From an uncultured Bacteroidota bacterium (lineage in GTDB: Bacteria > Bacteroidota > Bacteroidia > Chitinophagales > LD1): a stretch of DNA of 64,000 bases. The stretch spans positions 1-64,000 of the forward strand of contig CALAYL010000037.1 of assembly GCA_937894725.1 (NCBI GenBank), given 5' to 3'. The translations under genes and the position numbers were made by a program. The first letter of the stretch is position 1. Each line of letters starts with the position of its first letter. Positions 1-8,839 of the stretch are shown here, piece after piece. Below the pieces are notes generated by a model. It had not been told where the DNA came from. It saw nothing but the letters and a program-made list of their open reading frames with translations, and did no database searches.

Positions 1-55
1 GCAGAGGGTTGTAGCGATTCGACAACAAAAAATGTTCGTGTCAATTTCAAGCCAA
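1..55 (+). repeat. 55-bp direct repeat, copy 1 (PKD unit boundary)
   Basis: Bases 1-55 are identical to 496-550, in the same reading frame and 495 bp (165 codons) apart. The repeat codes for the end of one PKD unit. It lies exactly at the window edge. Confidence 0.95.
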
Positions 56-2016
56 TTCCTTTGTTTTCACTAGCAGATGTATGTCAAAAGGATTCAGTTA
101 CGATATTGAATAGCTCGAATATTGGGGGAGGAAATATGGCATACAGTTGGGATTTTGATAATGGCAGCACCGGCACACAATCGGCTCCGAGTTTCAAACT
201 TAAATATGCCACACCAGGATATTACACCCTGCGTTTAACGCTCACCTCAGATTCTTTGTGTACAGATACTTTGAGTCGAGTGGTGCATATCAAAAAAAGC
301 TATGTAGCAGATTTTATAGCATCGAAAGTTTGTGAGCAAGACAGCACTGTTTTCATAAATACAACAGATACCACGGGTGGTGTAGCTCTCGCTTGGGCAT
401 GGAATTATGGAGATAATACTACGGCCTCAGTTTTCCAACAAAATAAAATTTATGCCAGTGGTGGCACTTATCCTGTGCAGTTACATCTATTATCGGCAGA
501 GGGTTGTAGCGATTCGACAACAAAAAATGTTCGTGTCAATTTCAAGCCAACAGCAAGCTTTAATACAACAAATGGATGTCTAGGACTGCAAACTATTTTC
601 AATAATACAACTACCATAGGAGGAGGAAGTTCAAGCTATTCTTGGGATTATGGAGATGGCAGTACTGGTATTTTAGCAGCGCATACTTACACCGCAATCA
701 ATCAATACACTGTGGTTTTGACTGCTACCAGCGACTCTGCGTGCGTTGATACAGCCATCAGAAATGTTTCGACATATGAAGTGCCAGTGGCTAATTTTAG
801 AGCCGATAGTGTGTGTAAGGGTACTACTACAGCATTTATTGACCAAACCAACTCAGGTACTTTTACAATACACACATGGACATGGAATTTTGGGGATAAT
901 GGACAAAGTGGAGTGCAAAATCCTTTGCATACTTATGCCAATGCTTCTAGTTACAATGTGCAGTTGATTGTAAACACAACCAATAATTGTGCAGATACTG
1001 TGGTGAAAAGCGTGACGGTAAATGAATTGCCAGCTATCAAATCGGTATTGCAAAATGAAAGTTGTTTTGGAGCAAAAGATGGGGCAATAAATATTACCCC
1101 TATCAAAGGGAAGTCACCTTTTCTTTATGCTTGGCAGCCCAATAGTACAGTAGAGGATCAGCTAAATATAAGTGCTGGTAAATATGCTGTACTTTACACG
1201 GATGCTAATGGCTGTGTGGGTTATGACACTTTCGTAATAACTAGTCCAGAGGAAATATTTATCGATCCTTTTACTAATGATGTGATTTGTTTTGGTGAAT
1301 CAAATGGCGTTATTCGGATAGATGCATATGGCGGTGTAGCACCGCTGAGTTACCTATGGAGTAATGGTGCCACCAATACATTCTTGCAAAATCTAAAAAG
1401 TGGTAACTATTCATTGACTGTTCGAGACGCTAATGGATGTACCAAAGATACCCTATTTGTAATAAATCAACCTAATCCATTAGCGGTAAATATTCTGGTG
1501 CCAGATACCCTGGAGCTAGGTGAATCAATAGTGTTGAATGCGACTACTCAAACCAACGGAGGAAATATATCCTATGCATGGAGTCCTGCCAATGGATTGA
1601 GCTGTACAGATTGTGAAAATCCAACTGCTTCGCCTTTCAAAAATACAGTTTACACGCTAGTGATAACAGACGACAGCGGTTGTAAAGCCAGCTCTAAAGT
1701 GACGGTGTATGTAGCAGGTGAGCATGTTTTGTATGTGCCAAATGCGTTTACGCCAAATGAAGATTATACCAACGATAAGTTTAATGGATATACCAAAGGG
1801 TACAAAAATTTTAGCCTTACTATTTTTAATCGATGGGGTGAAAAAGTATATGAAACTAACTTAGCTGGTGATAATAACGATGCAAATAAATATGGCTGGG
1901 ATGGTGTGTACAAGGGCGAATTGCAACCACCAGGGGTATATGTTTTTGCTGTGGAGGTAGAATATTTAGACGGATTTAAAACTAGACAGAGAGGAAGTGT
2001 GACCTTGATACGCTAA
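1..2016 (+). CDS. PKD/SprB-repeat surface protein with type B T9SS sorting domain (5' truncated)
   Basis: The reading frame is open from base 1, so the gene begins outside the window. The visible 671 residues hold several PKD-like beta-sandwich repeats of roughly 80 residues (recurring W-x-W/F-x-(Y/F)-G-D-(N/G) motifs), two SprB-type repeats in the middle (each ending with a D-x-N-G-C motif), and a C-terminal gliding-motility-type CHB domain ('FNRWGEKVYE', then 'WDGVYKG' and 'PPGVYVF'). The last domain is the type B signal that directs cargo through the type IX secretion system and to the cell surface. Such proteins are large adhesins or gliding-associated surface proteins; the ligand cannot be told. 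The stop overlaps the convergent radical SAM gene by 4 bp. A 55-bp exact repeat at base 1 shows that the upstream part consists of near-identical units. Family call is secure, specific role unknown. Confidence 0.9.
   Translation, partial: AEGCSDSTTKNVRVNFKPIPLFSLADVCQKDSVTILNSSNIGGGNMAYSWDFDNGSTGTQSAPSFKLKYATPGYYTLRLTLTSDSLCTDTLSRVVHIKKSYVADFIASKVCEQDSTVFINTTDTTGGVALAWAWNYGDNTTASVFQQNKIYASGGTYPVQLHLLSAEGCSDSTTKNVRVNFKPTASFNTTNGCLGLQTIFNNTTTIGGGSSSYSWDYGDGSTGILAAHTYTAINQYTVVLTATSDSACVDTAIRNVSTYEVPVANFRADSVCKGTTTAFIDQTNSGTFTIHTWTWNFGDNGQSGVQNPLHTYANASSYNVQLIVNTTNNCADTVVKSVTVNELPAIKSVLQNESCFGAKDGAINITPIKGKSPFLYAWQPNSTVEDQLNISAGKYAVLYTDANGCVGYDTFVITSPEEIFIDPFTNDVICFGESNGVIRIDAYGGVAPLSYLWSNGATNTFLQNLKSGNYSLTVRDANGCTKDTLFVINQPNPLAVNILVPDTLELGESIVLNATTQTNGGNISYAWSPANGLSCTDCENPTASPFKNTVYTLVITDDSGCKASSKVTVYVAGEHVLYVPNAFTPNEDYTNDKFNGYTKGYKNFSLTIFNRWGEKVYETNLAGDNNDANKYGWDGVYKGELQPPGVYVFAVEVEYLDGFKTRQRGSVTLIR
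496..550 (+). repeat. 55-bp direct repeat, copy 2 (PKD unit boundary)
   Basis: Exact second copy of bases 1-55. The sequence diverges at once after the repeat, which suggests recent gene conversion or unit duplication inside the adhesin gene. Confidence 0.95.
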
Positions 2017-3035
2017 TCGTTTTCTAACCACACATCGATACCTTCGGAGCAGTTGGTGCAGATATCTATATTGGCTCTTGCGGTTATTATATTGGCTCGA
2101 AATTGTTGATATATCTCATTTTTCCAGATAGATGCAAAGCTATCCGATTGCAAATCACCCATACGATGTGAAGCATCTTTGTCAAAACAGCAAGGCGCTA
2201 TTTTTCCATCCCAAGTCACCACACAAGAGTGCCATAGTTTCCAACAATGATTGAGTAAATTACTTTTGATTTTCAACTCACCGTCTTGCTCTTTATAGCG
2301 AGCAAAGTCCGTATTGGTGGGTATTAGCGCACTATTGTTTTCGAGGTCATATACTTGTACCGATTTGAGTTTAAGCTCATCTACCGCTAGCTCTACCGCT
2401 AGTGTTTTTACTTCTGCGATTTGGTGTTCGTTGTGTTGCATTACGATAAACTGGAGTACGATATGGGGCGTATTCGATTTAGCTTCTTTCTTAGCGGTTA
2501 CTAAGTTTTTAATACCCGCTATCACTCGCTCATACTTGCCTCCAATCCTATATTTGGCGTAGGTTTCATGTGTAGTGCCATCGAGCGAAATGATGATGCG
2601 GTCTAGCCCTGAAGCCACCGTAAGTGCGGCTTTTTTTTCGTTTAGAAAATGGCCATTGGTAGAGGTCACGGTATAGATTTTTTTGTCTGTTGCCATTTTT
2701 ACCATATCCAAAAACTGTGGATGTAAATACGGTTCGCCTTGAAAATAGTAGTATAGATAAAAAAGGTGGGAGGCTGTTTGAGATAAAAAATTTTCAAACA
2801 ATACCATATCTAAATAGCCTGTAGGTCGGGTGAAAAACTTAACCCCACTCGGACATTCAGGACAACCGAGATTGCAATCTGTAGTAGGCTCAATCGAAAT
2901 GGTAATCGGCAGACCCCACTGTATCGGCAGACTCAGCCACTTAGACAGATAGTAGCTCGAAATGATTTTTGAGGCATTCCAAGTTTTATATATAGATGCT
3001 TTAGAAATAAAATTAATCGTATCGGCTAGTTTCAT
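2013..3035 (-). CDS. Radical SAM / SPASM domain protein
   Basis: A 340-residue radical S-adenosylmethionine enzyme. The CX3CX2C cluster motif is seen at Cys54, Cys58 and Cys61 ('CNLGCPEC'), followed by a typical half-barrel with 'FQGEPYLHP' and 'SLDGTTHETY' motifs. The C-terminal part has a SPASM-type set of cysteines ('HC', 'SC', 'PCC', 'CTNC') for an extra Fe-S cluster, as in enzymes that modify peptides or sugars. It is transcribed towards the adhesin gene and overlaps its stop by 4 bp. No precursor peptide gene is recognisable beside it, so the substrate is unknown. The ATG start at 3035 is the only sensible one, as the N-terminus aligns with the usual short pre-cluster extension. Confidence 0.88.
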   Translation of the reverse strand: MKLADTINFISKASIYKTWNASKIISSYYLSKWLSLPIQWGLPITISIEPTTDCNLGCPECPSGVKFFTRPTGYLDMVLFENFLSQTASHLFYLYYYFQGEPYLHPQFLDMVKMATDKKIYTVTSTNGHFLNEKKAALTVASGLDRIIISLDGTTHETYAKYRIGGKYERVIAGIKNLVTAKKEAKSNTPHIVLQFIVMQHNEHQIAEVKTLAVELAVDELKLKSVQVYDLENNSALIPTNTDFARYKEQDGELKIKSNLLNHCWKLWHSCVVTWDGKIAPCCFDKDASHRMGDLQSDSFASIWKNEIYQQFRANIITARANIDICTNCSEGIDVWLEND

Positions 3036-3135
3036 ACTTCGGCTAAGATAGCCTTCGAATGATATATTGAAAAATTATTTTTTTTCCTTTCTCGGGAAGC
3101 GATCTAATAATGAGTACATTAATTTTTTCCGTATT

Positions 3136-3154
3136 GTTTTTTTGCCAAAAAAAC
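3136..3154. other. A/T-stem hairpin in the 250-bp divergent spacer
   Basis: An 8-bp perfect stem (G followed by seven T, pairing with seven A and C) closes a three-base loop. It sits in the 3036-3286 spacer between the divergent radical SAM and T9SS genes. No tRNA and no clear TAnnTTTG promoter were seen in this spacer. Function unclear. Confidence 0.35.
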
Positions 3155-3286
3155 GGACTGAGGTTCAGTGATACTGAATATGCTTGGACACAGGAAAGGG
3201 TACAGGCAGAATCATCATTTTTTTAGAATTTTAATAATTTCCCTAACTTTAATTATACCATTTTCTAATAAAGTAAAAACGATGCT

Positions 3287-6200
3287 ATGAAATCTCTTTA
3301 CAAAATCACCTTATTAGTTTCATTTTTTAGCTTATTTGCATTTCAGGATACGAAAGCAAGTCACGCTATGGGAGCGGACTTAGAATACAAGTGTCTTGGC
3401 AATAACCAGTATGAGGTAACTCTCCGATTTTATAGAGATTGTAGTGGGATTTCGGCTCCAACAAATGCGACTATTCAGGTAGTAAATGTAGGCTGTGGGG
3501 GAGGCACTACATTAAATGTAGTACTTACTAAAAATATAAATTTAGCTTGCCCAAATGGAGGAGTTTCGGGTACTGCTGGCTGTGAGGTTTCTCAAGTTTG
3601 TCCTAGTGTGTTGCCTCTTACTACCTGTAATATTGCTAATGGCATTTATCCTGGCGTAACTATGCATGAATATACTGGCTCTTTTACATTGCCTTCTGCC
3701 TGTAGTCAATGGATGATTCGGTTTACTGAAAGTGCTAGAAATCCTAATAATAATTTAAGTAGTTCAAACCAAAATCTCTCTATTCAATCTATTATCAACA
3801 ATACTACTGATCCACTTACTGGCAATCCTTATTGCAATATCTCTCCTAGTTTTTTTAATACCCCTATCATTTTTACCTGCCTAAATACCCCTACCAGCTA
3901 TTTTCAAGGTGCTATAGAGCCTGATGGAGACTCCTTAGTTTATAAACTCGTAAATCCATTGGGTTCTAGCTTTGCACCTATTACGAGCTACGCTACTGGC
4001 TATGCGTTTGACCAGCCTATTAAGACAAATCCAGCTATGGGATTATCATTCAACCAGCAAACTGGAGAAATGCTCTTTACTCCTTCTCAAATTGAGACAG
4101 ATGTAATAGCGGTGATAGTAGAAGAGTATAGAAATGGCGTATTGGTAGGTTCGTCACTAAGAGATGTTCAATTGGCAGTGATAAATTGTGTAAAGTCAGT
4201 ACCTGAATTTGCCTCTTCGCCCGTGAGTATGCAAGGTGCTATTCAATTAGATTCTATCAGCTATCAGATTTGCCCAAACACAAATTTTGAGCTTAAAGTA
4301 CTTGGTTTTGACAGAAACAATCAAGATGTAGTGCTAAGCTCCAACCTGCAATCTGGTATTAATTCACCGCTTCTCGGAGCTTCATTCTCTACTCAATATG
4401 TGGGTATAGGGGCGCAAGACTCCGCTATAGCTACTATACAATGGACTCCCACTGCTGCTAATTTAGGTTGCCGCTATTTTTCGATAAAAGCTACGAGCAA
4501 TGGCTGTCCAGTAACAGCTGATGCCATCAAAACGTATAGAGTATGCGTAGATAACAAAATAGTGGTAAATCCTGATACAGCATACTATTGTGGCAATCCG
4601 ATACAAGTCTATTCTAATGGAGGCATAGGAGGTGTTTGGACGCCAGCAGTAGGGGTAAGTAATGTAAATGCCTACTCGCCACTCATCACTCCTCCTATAA
4701 CAGATATGTGGTATCATTATACCAGTAGCTGTGGGCACGACTCTGTGCTTTTTAGGTATAAACCAGCTTTGAATGTGAGCGTAGGACAAGATGGGGCTAT
4801 CTGTTTGGGCGATTCTTTTCAGTTGCATGTGTTTTATGACAGTATATTGCATCCAAATGCACAGGTAAAATGGACACCCGCTACGGCACTTTTTGACCCC
4901 ACATCGGGTATGCCTTCTGCCAATATCAATCACCCAGTAGCAAAACCCCAATTTTCCACAAACTATACTGTAGAAGTGAGTACAGGCTATGGCTGTACTG
5001 CTCAAGCTATGGTGAACCTGGCTGTAAGAAGCACAAAAAATGTAGCTCAGATAACGAGTACTAGAGATAGCATCTGCCCAGGTATGCCGATAGAACTCAC
5101 TGCGTCTAACTACAGTTCATTTTTGTGTGGTTTGGCTAGCGAAGCTTGTGGTGGATATACCAAAAGAGGCGAGATTGGCAATAGCGCTACAATCCAAGGT
5201 GGTGGAGCTAGTTTGTATCCTTCTATTTATGGCTCAAATAAAAAATATGTTCGGCATCAGTTGCTCATAAAAGCGGCAGAGATTCAAGCAAAATTGGGAA
5301 ATGCTGGTTGTCAAATCTTCAGTTTGGAAAGCTTCATAGGCACGCTAAATAGCAATGCGGACTTAAACAACTTTACTATCAAAATGAATTGTACGAAGCT
5401 AGATAGTTTGGTGAAGTTTGAAAATAGCTTAGTGCAAGTTTTTGACCCTAAAAATGTAACACCTATACTTGGCAGAAACTTACACCTTTTTGACCATCCT
5501 TATAATTGGGATGGGCAGTCCGATTTGGTCGTAGATTTTTGTTTTGAAAACATTATAGCTGGATCAACAAACAATAAAGATATCTATACAGCTACCCCCT
5601 ATCGTTCTTATATTTTTGAAGCAAGCAATGTTTCTTCTTCTTGCAATGCAGTTAATACACAAACTCCTACTGCAACCGTTTTTTACACTTACAGACCCAA
5701 TTTGGCTTTCAACACCTGTTTAGCAAACGCACCTACAAGCACCTTCGCTTGGACACCGATTAGCGGTGCAAATGCGCCTACTTCTATAGTTGCCGAAAAA
5801 GCATTTGCTCAGCCCTTGACCACTCAAACCTATTCGGTGAGTTCGATTGATAGTTTTGGTTGTATATCTTCGGCTACTAAAGATATCTATGTAGATATAT
5901 TTAGCAATGGTAGTTGTATTGGTAGAAATATTTTTGGAAATGTACACGAATACATAGCAGCCAACTGTGGTGCTGACACTTCTAATCCGGGTCAAGTACT
6001 CAAAAATGTGAAAGTAAATTTAAAAGACAATGGTGTTGTAGTAGCACAAACCTTTTCAAGTAATTCGGGTGATTTCTCATTTCAAGGAAATCTATCGCTA
6101 AACTATACGATAGAAATAGATACATCAAACTTGCCATTTGCTGTTTTCTGTCCATGGAGCAACCAACGAAGCATCACCCTTACCAATGCACAGCCAAAAG

Positions 6201-7291
6201 TTTTTAAAGAAGATTTTGCTTTGAGTTGTAGCGTAAACCCTGACATGCAGGTGCATTTTATCAATGGAAGATATAGAATAGGCTCACCATCTATCACTAC
6301 TATCAAACTGGGAGATATATCTAGTACTTTTTATAATTCTACTTGCAGTAGCTCCTCTTCAGGTACAGTTACTACTATATTGAGTGGCCCAGTCAATTAT
6401 ATAGGGCCAGCGCCAGGAGCATTAGCTCCTACTGCCATAAATGGCAATACCTTGTCCTATACCATCGCTAATTTTAGTACGCTTGGTGCAGGAGCTTTTG
6501 ATTTAGAGTTGCAGGGCAATCTGAGTTCACCATTAGGTACTCCTGTGTGCGTCAAAACCATTGTATCAGCACTGTTAGATGCGAATAGTATTAATGACAC
6601 TTTAGCGCAATGCTCTCCTACCGTAAACTCATTTGACCCCAATGAAAAAGAAGTCTATCCAAAAACACTTTCATCTGATGGAGGTTGGCTGACTTATACG
6701 ATTCATTTTCAAAACACGGGCAATGATACTGCCTATAATGTAGTGATAAGAGACACCTTGCCACAGCTAGTAGATGCCGAATCACTTGTCTATTTAGCTT
6801 CTAGCCATTCGCCCGAAATCCAAATCATCAATGGACAGGTGATTTTTACATTTGAAAATATCAACCTAGTTGATAGCCTTACCAATGAAGCTGGTAGTAA
6901 GGGGTGGGTACAGTTTAAAATCAAATCCAAAACTAATCTGCCAGCTGTTTTTGCTATACCTAATCGAGTAGCTATTTTCTTTGACCAAAATCCGCCAATA
7001 CTTACCGACTATGCTGTGACTAGGAATGAACCTTTGAGTGTAAGCTCGCTTCGCTACAATACTAATTTTCAGCTATTCCCTAACCCCTTCAAAGAAAGTA
7101 TCACCATCCAATCATCTGACAACGATGAAGTCAAAATGCGCTTAGAGGATTTGATGGGTAGAGAAATCACGAATGCTAGTTTTAAGATTGTAGCTACTAT
7201 CAGTCTCGAAAACTTACCGAGAGGTGTTTATATTGTTTATCTTCAAAATGCGCAAACACAACGAGCAGTCTATAAAGTAGTGAAGGAGTAA
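3287..7291 (+). CDS. Large secreted T9SS type A cargo protein with DUF7619-like domain
   Basis: A 1334-residue exported protein. Residues 1-24 form a signal peptide. The N-terminal third holds a beta-rich cysteine-containing region common in Bacteroidota surface proteins ('GAIEPDGDSLVYKL', 'FNQQTGEMLFTP'). The middle is Ig/PKD-like with several cysteines. Near residue 1118 starts a conserved DUF7619/DUF11-like domain ('FDPNEKEVYP', 'FQNTGNDTA', 'VIRDTLP', 'FFDQNPPILTD'). The last about 80 residues are a type A T9SS sorting domain ('LFPNPFKESITI', 'LMGREI', 'LPRGVYIVYL'). This indicates Sec export followed by T9SS secretion and attachment at the surface. The gene is monocistronic. Substrate or adhesive role unknown. 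Confidence 0.9.
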   Translation: MKSLYKITLLVSFFSLFAFQDTKASHAMGADLEYKCLGNNQYEVTLRFYRDCSGISAPTNATIQVVNVGCGGGTTLNVVLTKNINLACPNGGVSGTAGCEVSQVCPSVLPLTTCNIANGIYPGVTMHEYTGSFTLPSACSQWMIRFTESARNPNNNLSSSNQNLSIQSIINNTTDPLTGNPYCNISPSFFNTPIIFTCLNTPTSYFQGAIEPDGDSLVYKLVNPLGSSFAPITSYATGYAFDQPIKTNPAMGLSFNQQTGEMLFTPSQIETDVIAVIVEEYRNGVLVGSSLRDVQLAVINCVKSVPEFASSPVSMQGAIQLDSISYQICPNTNFELKVLGFDRNNQDVVLSSNLQSGINSPLLGASFSTQYVGIGAQDSAIATIQWTPTAANLGCRYFSIKATSNGCPVTADAIKTYRVCVDNKIVVNPDTAYYCGNPIQVYSNGGIGGVWTPAVGVSNVNAYSPLITPPITDMWYHYTSSCGHDSVLFRYKPALNVSVGQDGAICLGDSFQLHVFYDSILHPNAQVKWTPATALFDPTSGMPSANINHPVAKPQFSTNYTVEVSTGYGCTAQAMVNLAVRSTKNVAQITSTRDSICPGMPIELTASNYSSFLCGLASEACGGYTKRGEIGNSATIQGGGASLYPSIYGSNKKYVRHQLLIKAAEIQAKLGNAGCQIFSLESFIGTLNSNADLNNFTIKMNCTKLDSLVKFENSLVQVFDPKNVTPILGRNLHLFDHPYNWDGQSDLVVDFCFENIIAGSTNNKDIYTATPYRSYIFEASNVSSSCNAVNTQTPTATVFYTYRPNLAFNTCLANAPTSTFAWTPISGANAPTSIVAEKAFAQPLTTQTYSVSSIDSFGCISSATKDIYVDIFSNGSCIGRNIFGNVHEYIAANCGADTSNPGQVLKNVKVNLKDNGVVVAQTFSSNSGDFSFQGNLSLNYTIEIDTSNLPFAVFCPWSNQRSITLTNAQPKVFKEDFALSCSVNPDMQVHFINGRYRIGSPSITTIKLGDISSTFYNSTCSSSSSGTVTTILSGPVNYIGPAPGALAPTAINGNTLSYTIANFSTLGAGAFDLELQGNLSSPLGTPVCVKTIVSALLDANSINDTLAQCSPTVNSFDPNEKEVYPKTLSSDGGWLTYTIHFQNTGNDTAYNVVIRDTLPQLVDAESLVYLASSHSPEIQIINGQVIFTFENINLVDSLTNEAGSKGWVQFKIKSKTNLPAVFAIPNRVAIFFDQNPPILTDYAVTRNEPLSVSSLRYNTNFQLFPNPFKESITIQSSDNDEVKMRLEDLMGREITNASFKIVATISLENLPRGVYIVYLQNAQTQRAVYKVVKE

Positions 7292-7350
7292 GTTTGTTTT
7301 AATCTTTAACAATAGAAGATAAAACAACCCGATCTATACACCGTATGTCT

Positions 7351-7400
7351 TACCCTATTTAGGTGTTTTTGCCAACAAGGAGACAACATTAAATAGGGTA
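7351..7400. repeat. 10-bp inverted repeat with 30-nt loop
   Basis: TACCCTATTT at 7351-7360 pairs perfectly with AAATAGGGTA at 7391-7400. It could be an end-hairpin of the upstream T9SS transcript or a remnant of a small mobile element; no T-tract follows, so an intrinsic terminator is doubtful. Confidence 0.5.
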
Positions 7401-7525
7401 TTTGTGTTGTAGCATTATGAAAGCTTCGAGTACTCATCATGATGTAGATAGCAACCACCTCCACCAGCAGAAGAAAGCTAACGCCCGAATATTCGAGTAA
7501 AATCATTAGTACTTGGCATTTGTTG

Positions 7526-7537
7526 CCCGCAGGCGGG
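7526..7537. repeat. GC-rich mini-hairpin (CCCGC-AG-GCGGG)
   Basis: A 5-bp GC stem with a 2-nt loop, followed directly by a G-rich run to 7548. It has the same architecture as the hairpin at 7579-7590, which makes a REP-like intergenic element plausible. Confidence 0.5.
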
Positions 7538-7578
7538 GGTGGGGTGGTGTTTTTTAACTACTCCGCCTTGCAGCCACT

Positions 7579-7590
7579 TCCGCCAGCGGA
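7579..7590. repeat. GC-rich mini-hairpin (TCCGC-CA-GCGGA)
   Basis: A second 5-bp stem, 2-nt loop palindrome 53 bp from the first and of the same NCCGC-NN-GCGGN design. Its GC content stands out from the AT-rich surroundings. Confidence 0.5.
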
Positions 7591-7624
7591 GGATTACTAA
7601 CACTAGAATATTTAAACATAAAAA

Positions 7625-7656
7625 AAGTCGCTCAAATTTGAGCGACTTCGTTTTTT
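7625..7656 (-). terminator. Bidirectional intrinsic terminator
   Basis: A 24-bp perfect palindrome at 7625-7648 is flanked by an A-run on the left (a T-run for minus-strand transcripts) and by TTTTTT at 7651-7656 on the right. It lies 41 bp after the stop of the RRM gene and can end both that transcript and any read-through from the left. Confidence 0.85.
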
Positions 7657-7696
7657 AGGAACCTAATGTTTTATAAAATCTGTGGATGAGAATTTA

Positions 7697-8017
7697 TTAA
7701 TAACGGTCTCTGTTAAAACCACCTCCACCTCCGCTACGGTTGTTGTTGTTTCTGTTGAAACCACCTCCGTCTTCAGTTCTTGGTTTTGCTTGTGTTACAG
7801 AAAGCTCTCTTTCTTTGAGGCTTCTTCCGTTGAGTTCTGCGATAGCGCGCTCAGCTTCTGCATCGTTTGGCATTTCTACGAAAGCGAAGCCACGGCTACG
7901 TCCTGTAAATTTGTCAGTAATAATTTTTGCTGAAGACACTTCACCAACTTCTTGGAAAAGCTCTTGTAACTCTGATTCCTTAACTGTGTAGTTAAGATTT
8001 CCAATGTAAAGATTCAT
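7697..8017 (-). CDS. RRM-domain RNA-binding protein with Gly/Arg-rich tail
   Basis: A 106-residue cytoplasmic protein with one RNA recognition motif: RNP2 'LYIGNL' at residues 3-8 and RNP1 'RGFAFVEM' at about residues 42-49. The tail from residue 85 is rich in Gly, Asn and Arg ('GGGGGFNRDRY'). Small single-RRM proteins of this type are widespread in Bacteroidota and cyanobacteria, where they are tied to cold shock and RNA chaperoning. The gene stands alone, with its own strong terminator downstream. Its targets cannot be told from sequence. Confidence 0.93.
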   Translation of the reverse strand: MNLYIGNLNYTVKESELQELFQEVGEVSSAKIITDKFTGRSRGFAFVEMPNDAEAERAIAELNGRSLKERELSVTQAKPRTEDGGGFNRNNNNRSGGGGGFNRDRY

Positions 8018-8140
8018 TTTGTGTAATTAAAAAAGTGAATTGTAAAGATATACTATTTTTATTTAAAACGAGAAAAAATAATAGTAAACTTTTTTTAGAT
8101 TAAGACTTATTTTATTGATTTTCAGCTTTATAATTGTTTT

Positions 8141-8509
8141 TTAAGGTGATTGAACCTCCTGAAGATGTACCATATTAGGGGTAGCTTCTAGATTAAAAAC
8201 GCGTTTTTCGCCATTTTTTTCGGTGATAGCGATTGTACATCGCTCATCAGACTGCCAGTCAAATTTTACATTATTATCATTGATCTCATCTGCTACTATC
8301 TCAAAAAAGATAGAATCGCTCCAAGCATTATAGCCTTTCACACCTAATGTACAGCTCCAAGGTGAAAATTTCATAGGCATTTCGCCATGTAGGGAAAGGG
8401 TCACTTGCTTATTTGGCGATATTGAAATCAACACTGGAGCCTGTTTTTTTTCACAACTTGATAAAATCAAAGCAAGTATGAAAAGTAAAGTAGATAGGTA
8501 TGTTTTCAT
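8141..8509 (-). CDS. Small lipoprotein of unknown function
   Basis: A 122-residue protein with a type II signal peptide: hydrophobic residues 5-17 and lipobox 'LSSC' with Cys19. The mature part is a probable small beta-sandwich of about 100 residues with two further cysteines, which could form a disulfide ('WSCTLGV' and 'ERCTIAI'). I do not recognise a named family. The gene is the last of a three-gene operon: its start codon is 1 bp downstream of the preceding stop. Confidence 0.75.
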   Translation of the reverse strand: MKTYLSTLLFILALILSSCEKKQAPVLISISPNKQVTLSLHGEMPMKFSPWSCTLGVKGYNAWSDSIFFEIVADEINDNNVKFDWQSDERCTIAITEKNGEKRVFNLEATPNMVHLQEVQSP

Positions 8510-8510
8510 T

Positions 8511-8837
8511 TTACAAGTAGTTTAAAAATGCCCAAAAAGAGCGATGTCGCAAATAGTGAATTTTGTATTCACAAGCATAAGCCTCTCGCTCAAAAACGAT
8601 TTCACGGTAGGCTTTGTCATGATTTTTATACCTGATAAAGTTAATTAAATAATGCAATAAATAGATAACATAAAATAGCAAAATCCCTGTTTCCAGTTGC
8701 TGTACGAGGTGAATACGTTCATGATACACAAAGCTCGGGTTTTCACGCAGCGATTTTTCTTTCATCAATATAAATGGAAATATAGCCATGCCCGAGTAGG
8801 GTAGCGATTTGATGATAAGAAAAAACGGTTTTCGCAT
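8511..8837 (-). CDS. Small membrane-associated HExxH protein
   Basis: A 108-residue protein with a zinc-protease-like motif 'HERIH' at residues 39-43, a hydrophobic segment at about 50-68, and an 'FEREAYA' motif near residue 82 that could provide the third metal ligand. This HExxH...E layout is that of gluzincin-like peptidases such as M48/M56, reduced to a minimum. It sits between the M1 peptidase (2 bp gap) and the lipoprotein (1 bp gap) and is surely co-transcribed with both. Catalytic activity is an inference; it may instead be a non-enzymatic relative. Confidence 0.7.
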   Translation of the reverse strand: MRKPFFLIIKSLPYSGMAIFPFILMKEKSLRENPSFVYHERIHLVQQLETGILLFYVIYLLHYLINFIRYKNHDKAYREIVFEREAYACEYKIHYLRHRSFWAFLNYL

Positions 8838-8839
8838 AC

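Larger units (their letters stand above)
7292..7624. other. Gene-free spacer with several hairpin-forming palindromes
   Basis: About 330 bp with no convincing gene. A minus-strand frame at 7306-7506 has no start context or family match. The spacer holds a 10-bp perfect inverted repeat (7351-7360 with 7391-7400), a short palindrome at 7486-7495, a G-rich tract near 7533-7548, and two GC-rich mini-hairpins listed separately. Confidence 0.6.

Noticed and set aside
4463..5005. A 180-codon frame antisense to the large T9SS gene
   Set aside because: No signal, domain or promoter; the sense frame is continuous and well supported.
7306..7506. A 66-codon minus-strand frame in the spacer
   Set aside because: No family resemblance, no start context, and it spans an inverted repeat; more likely non-coding.
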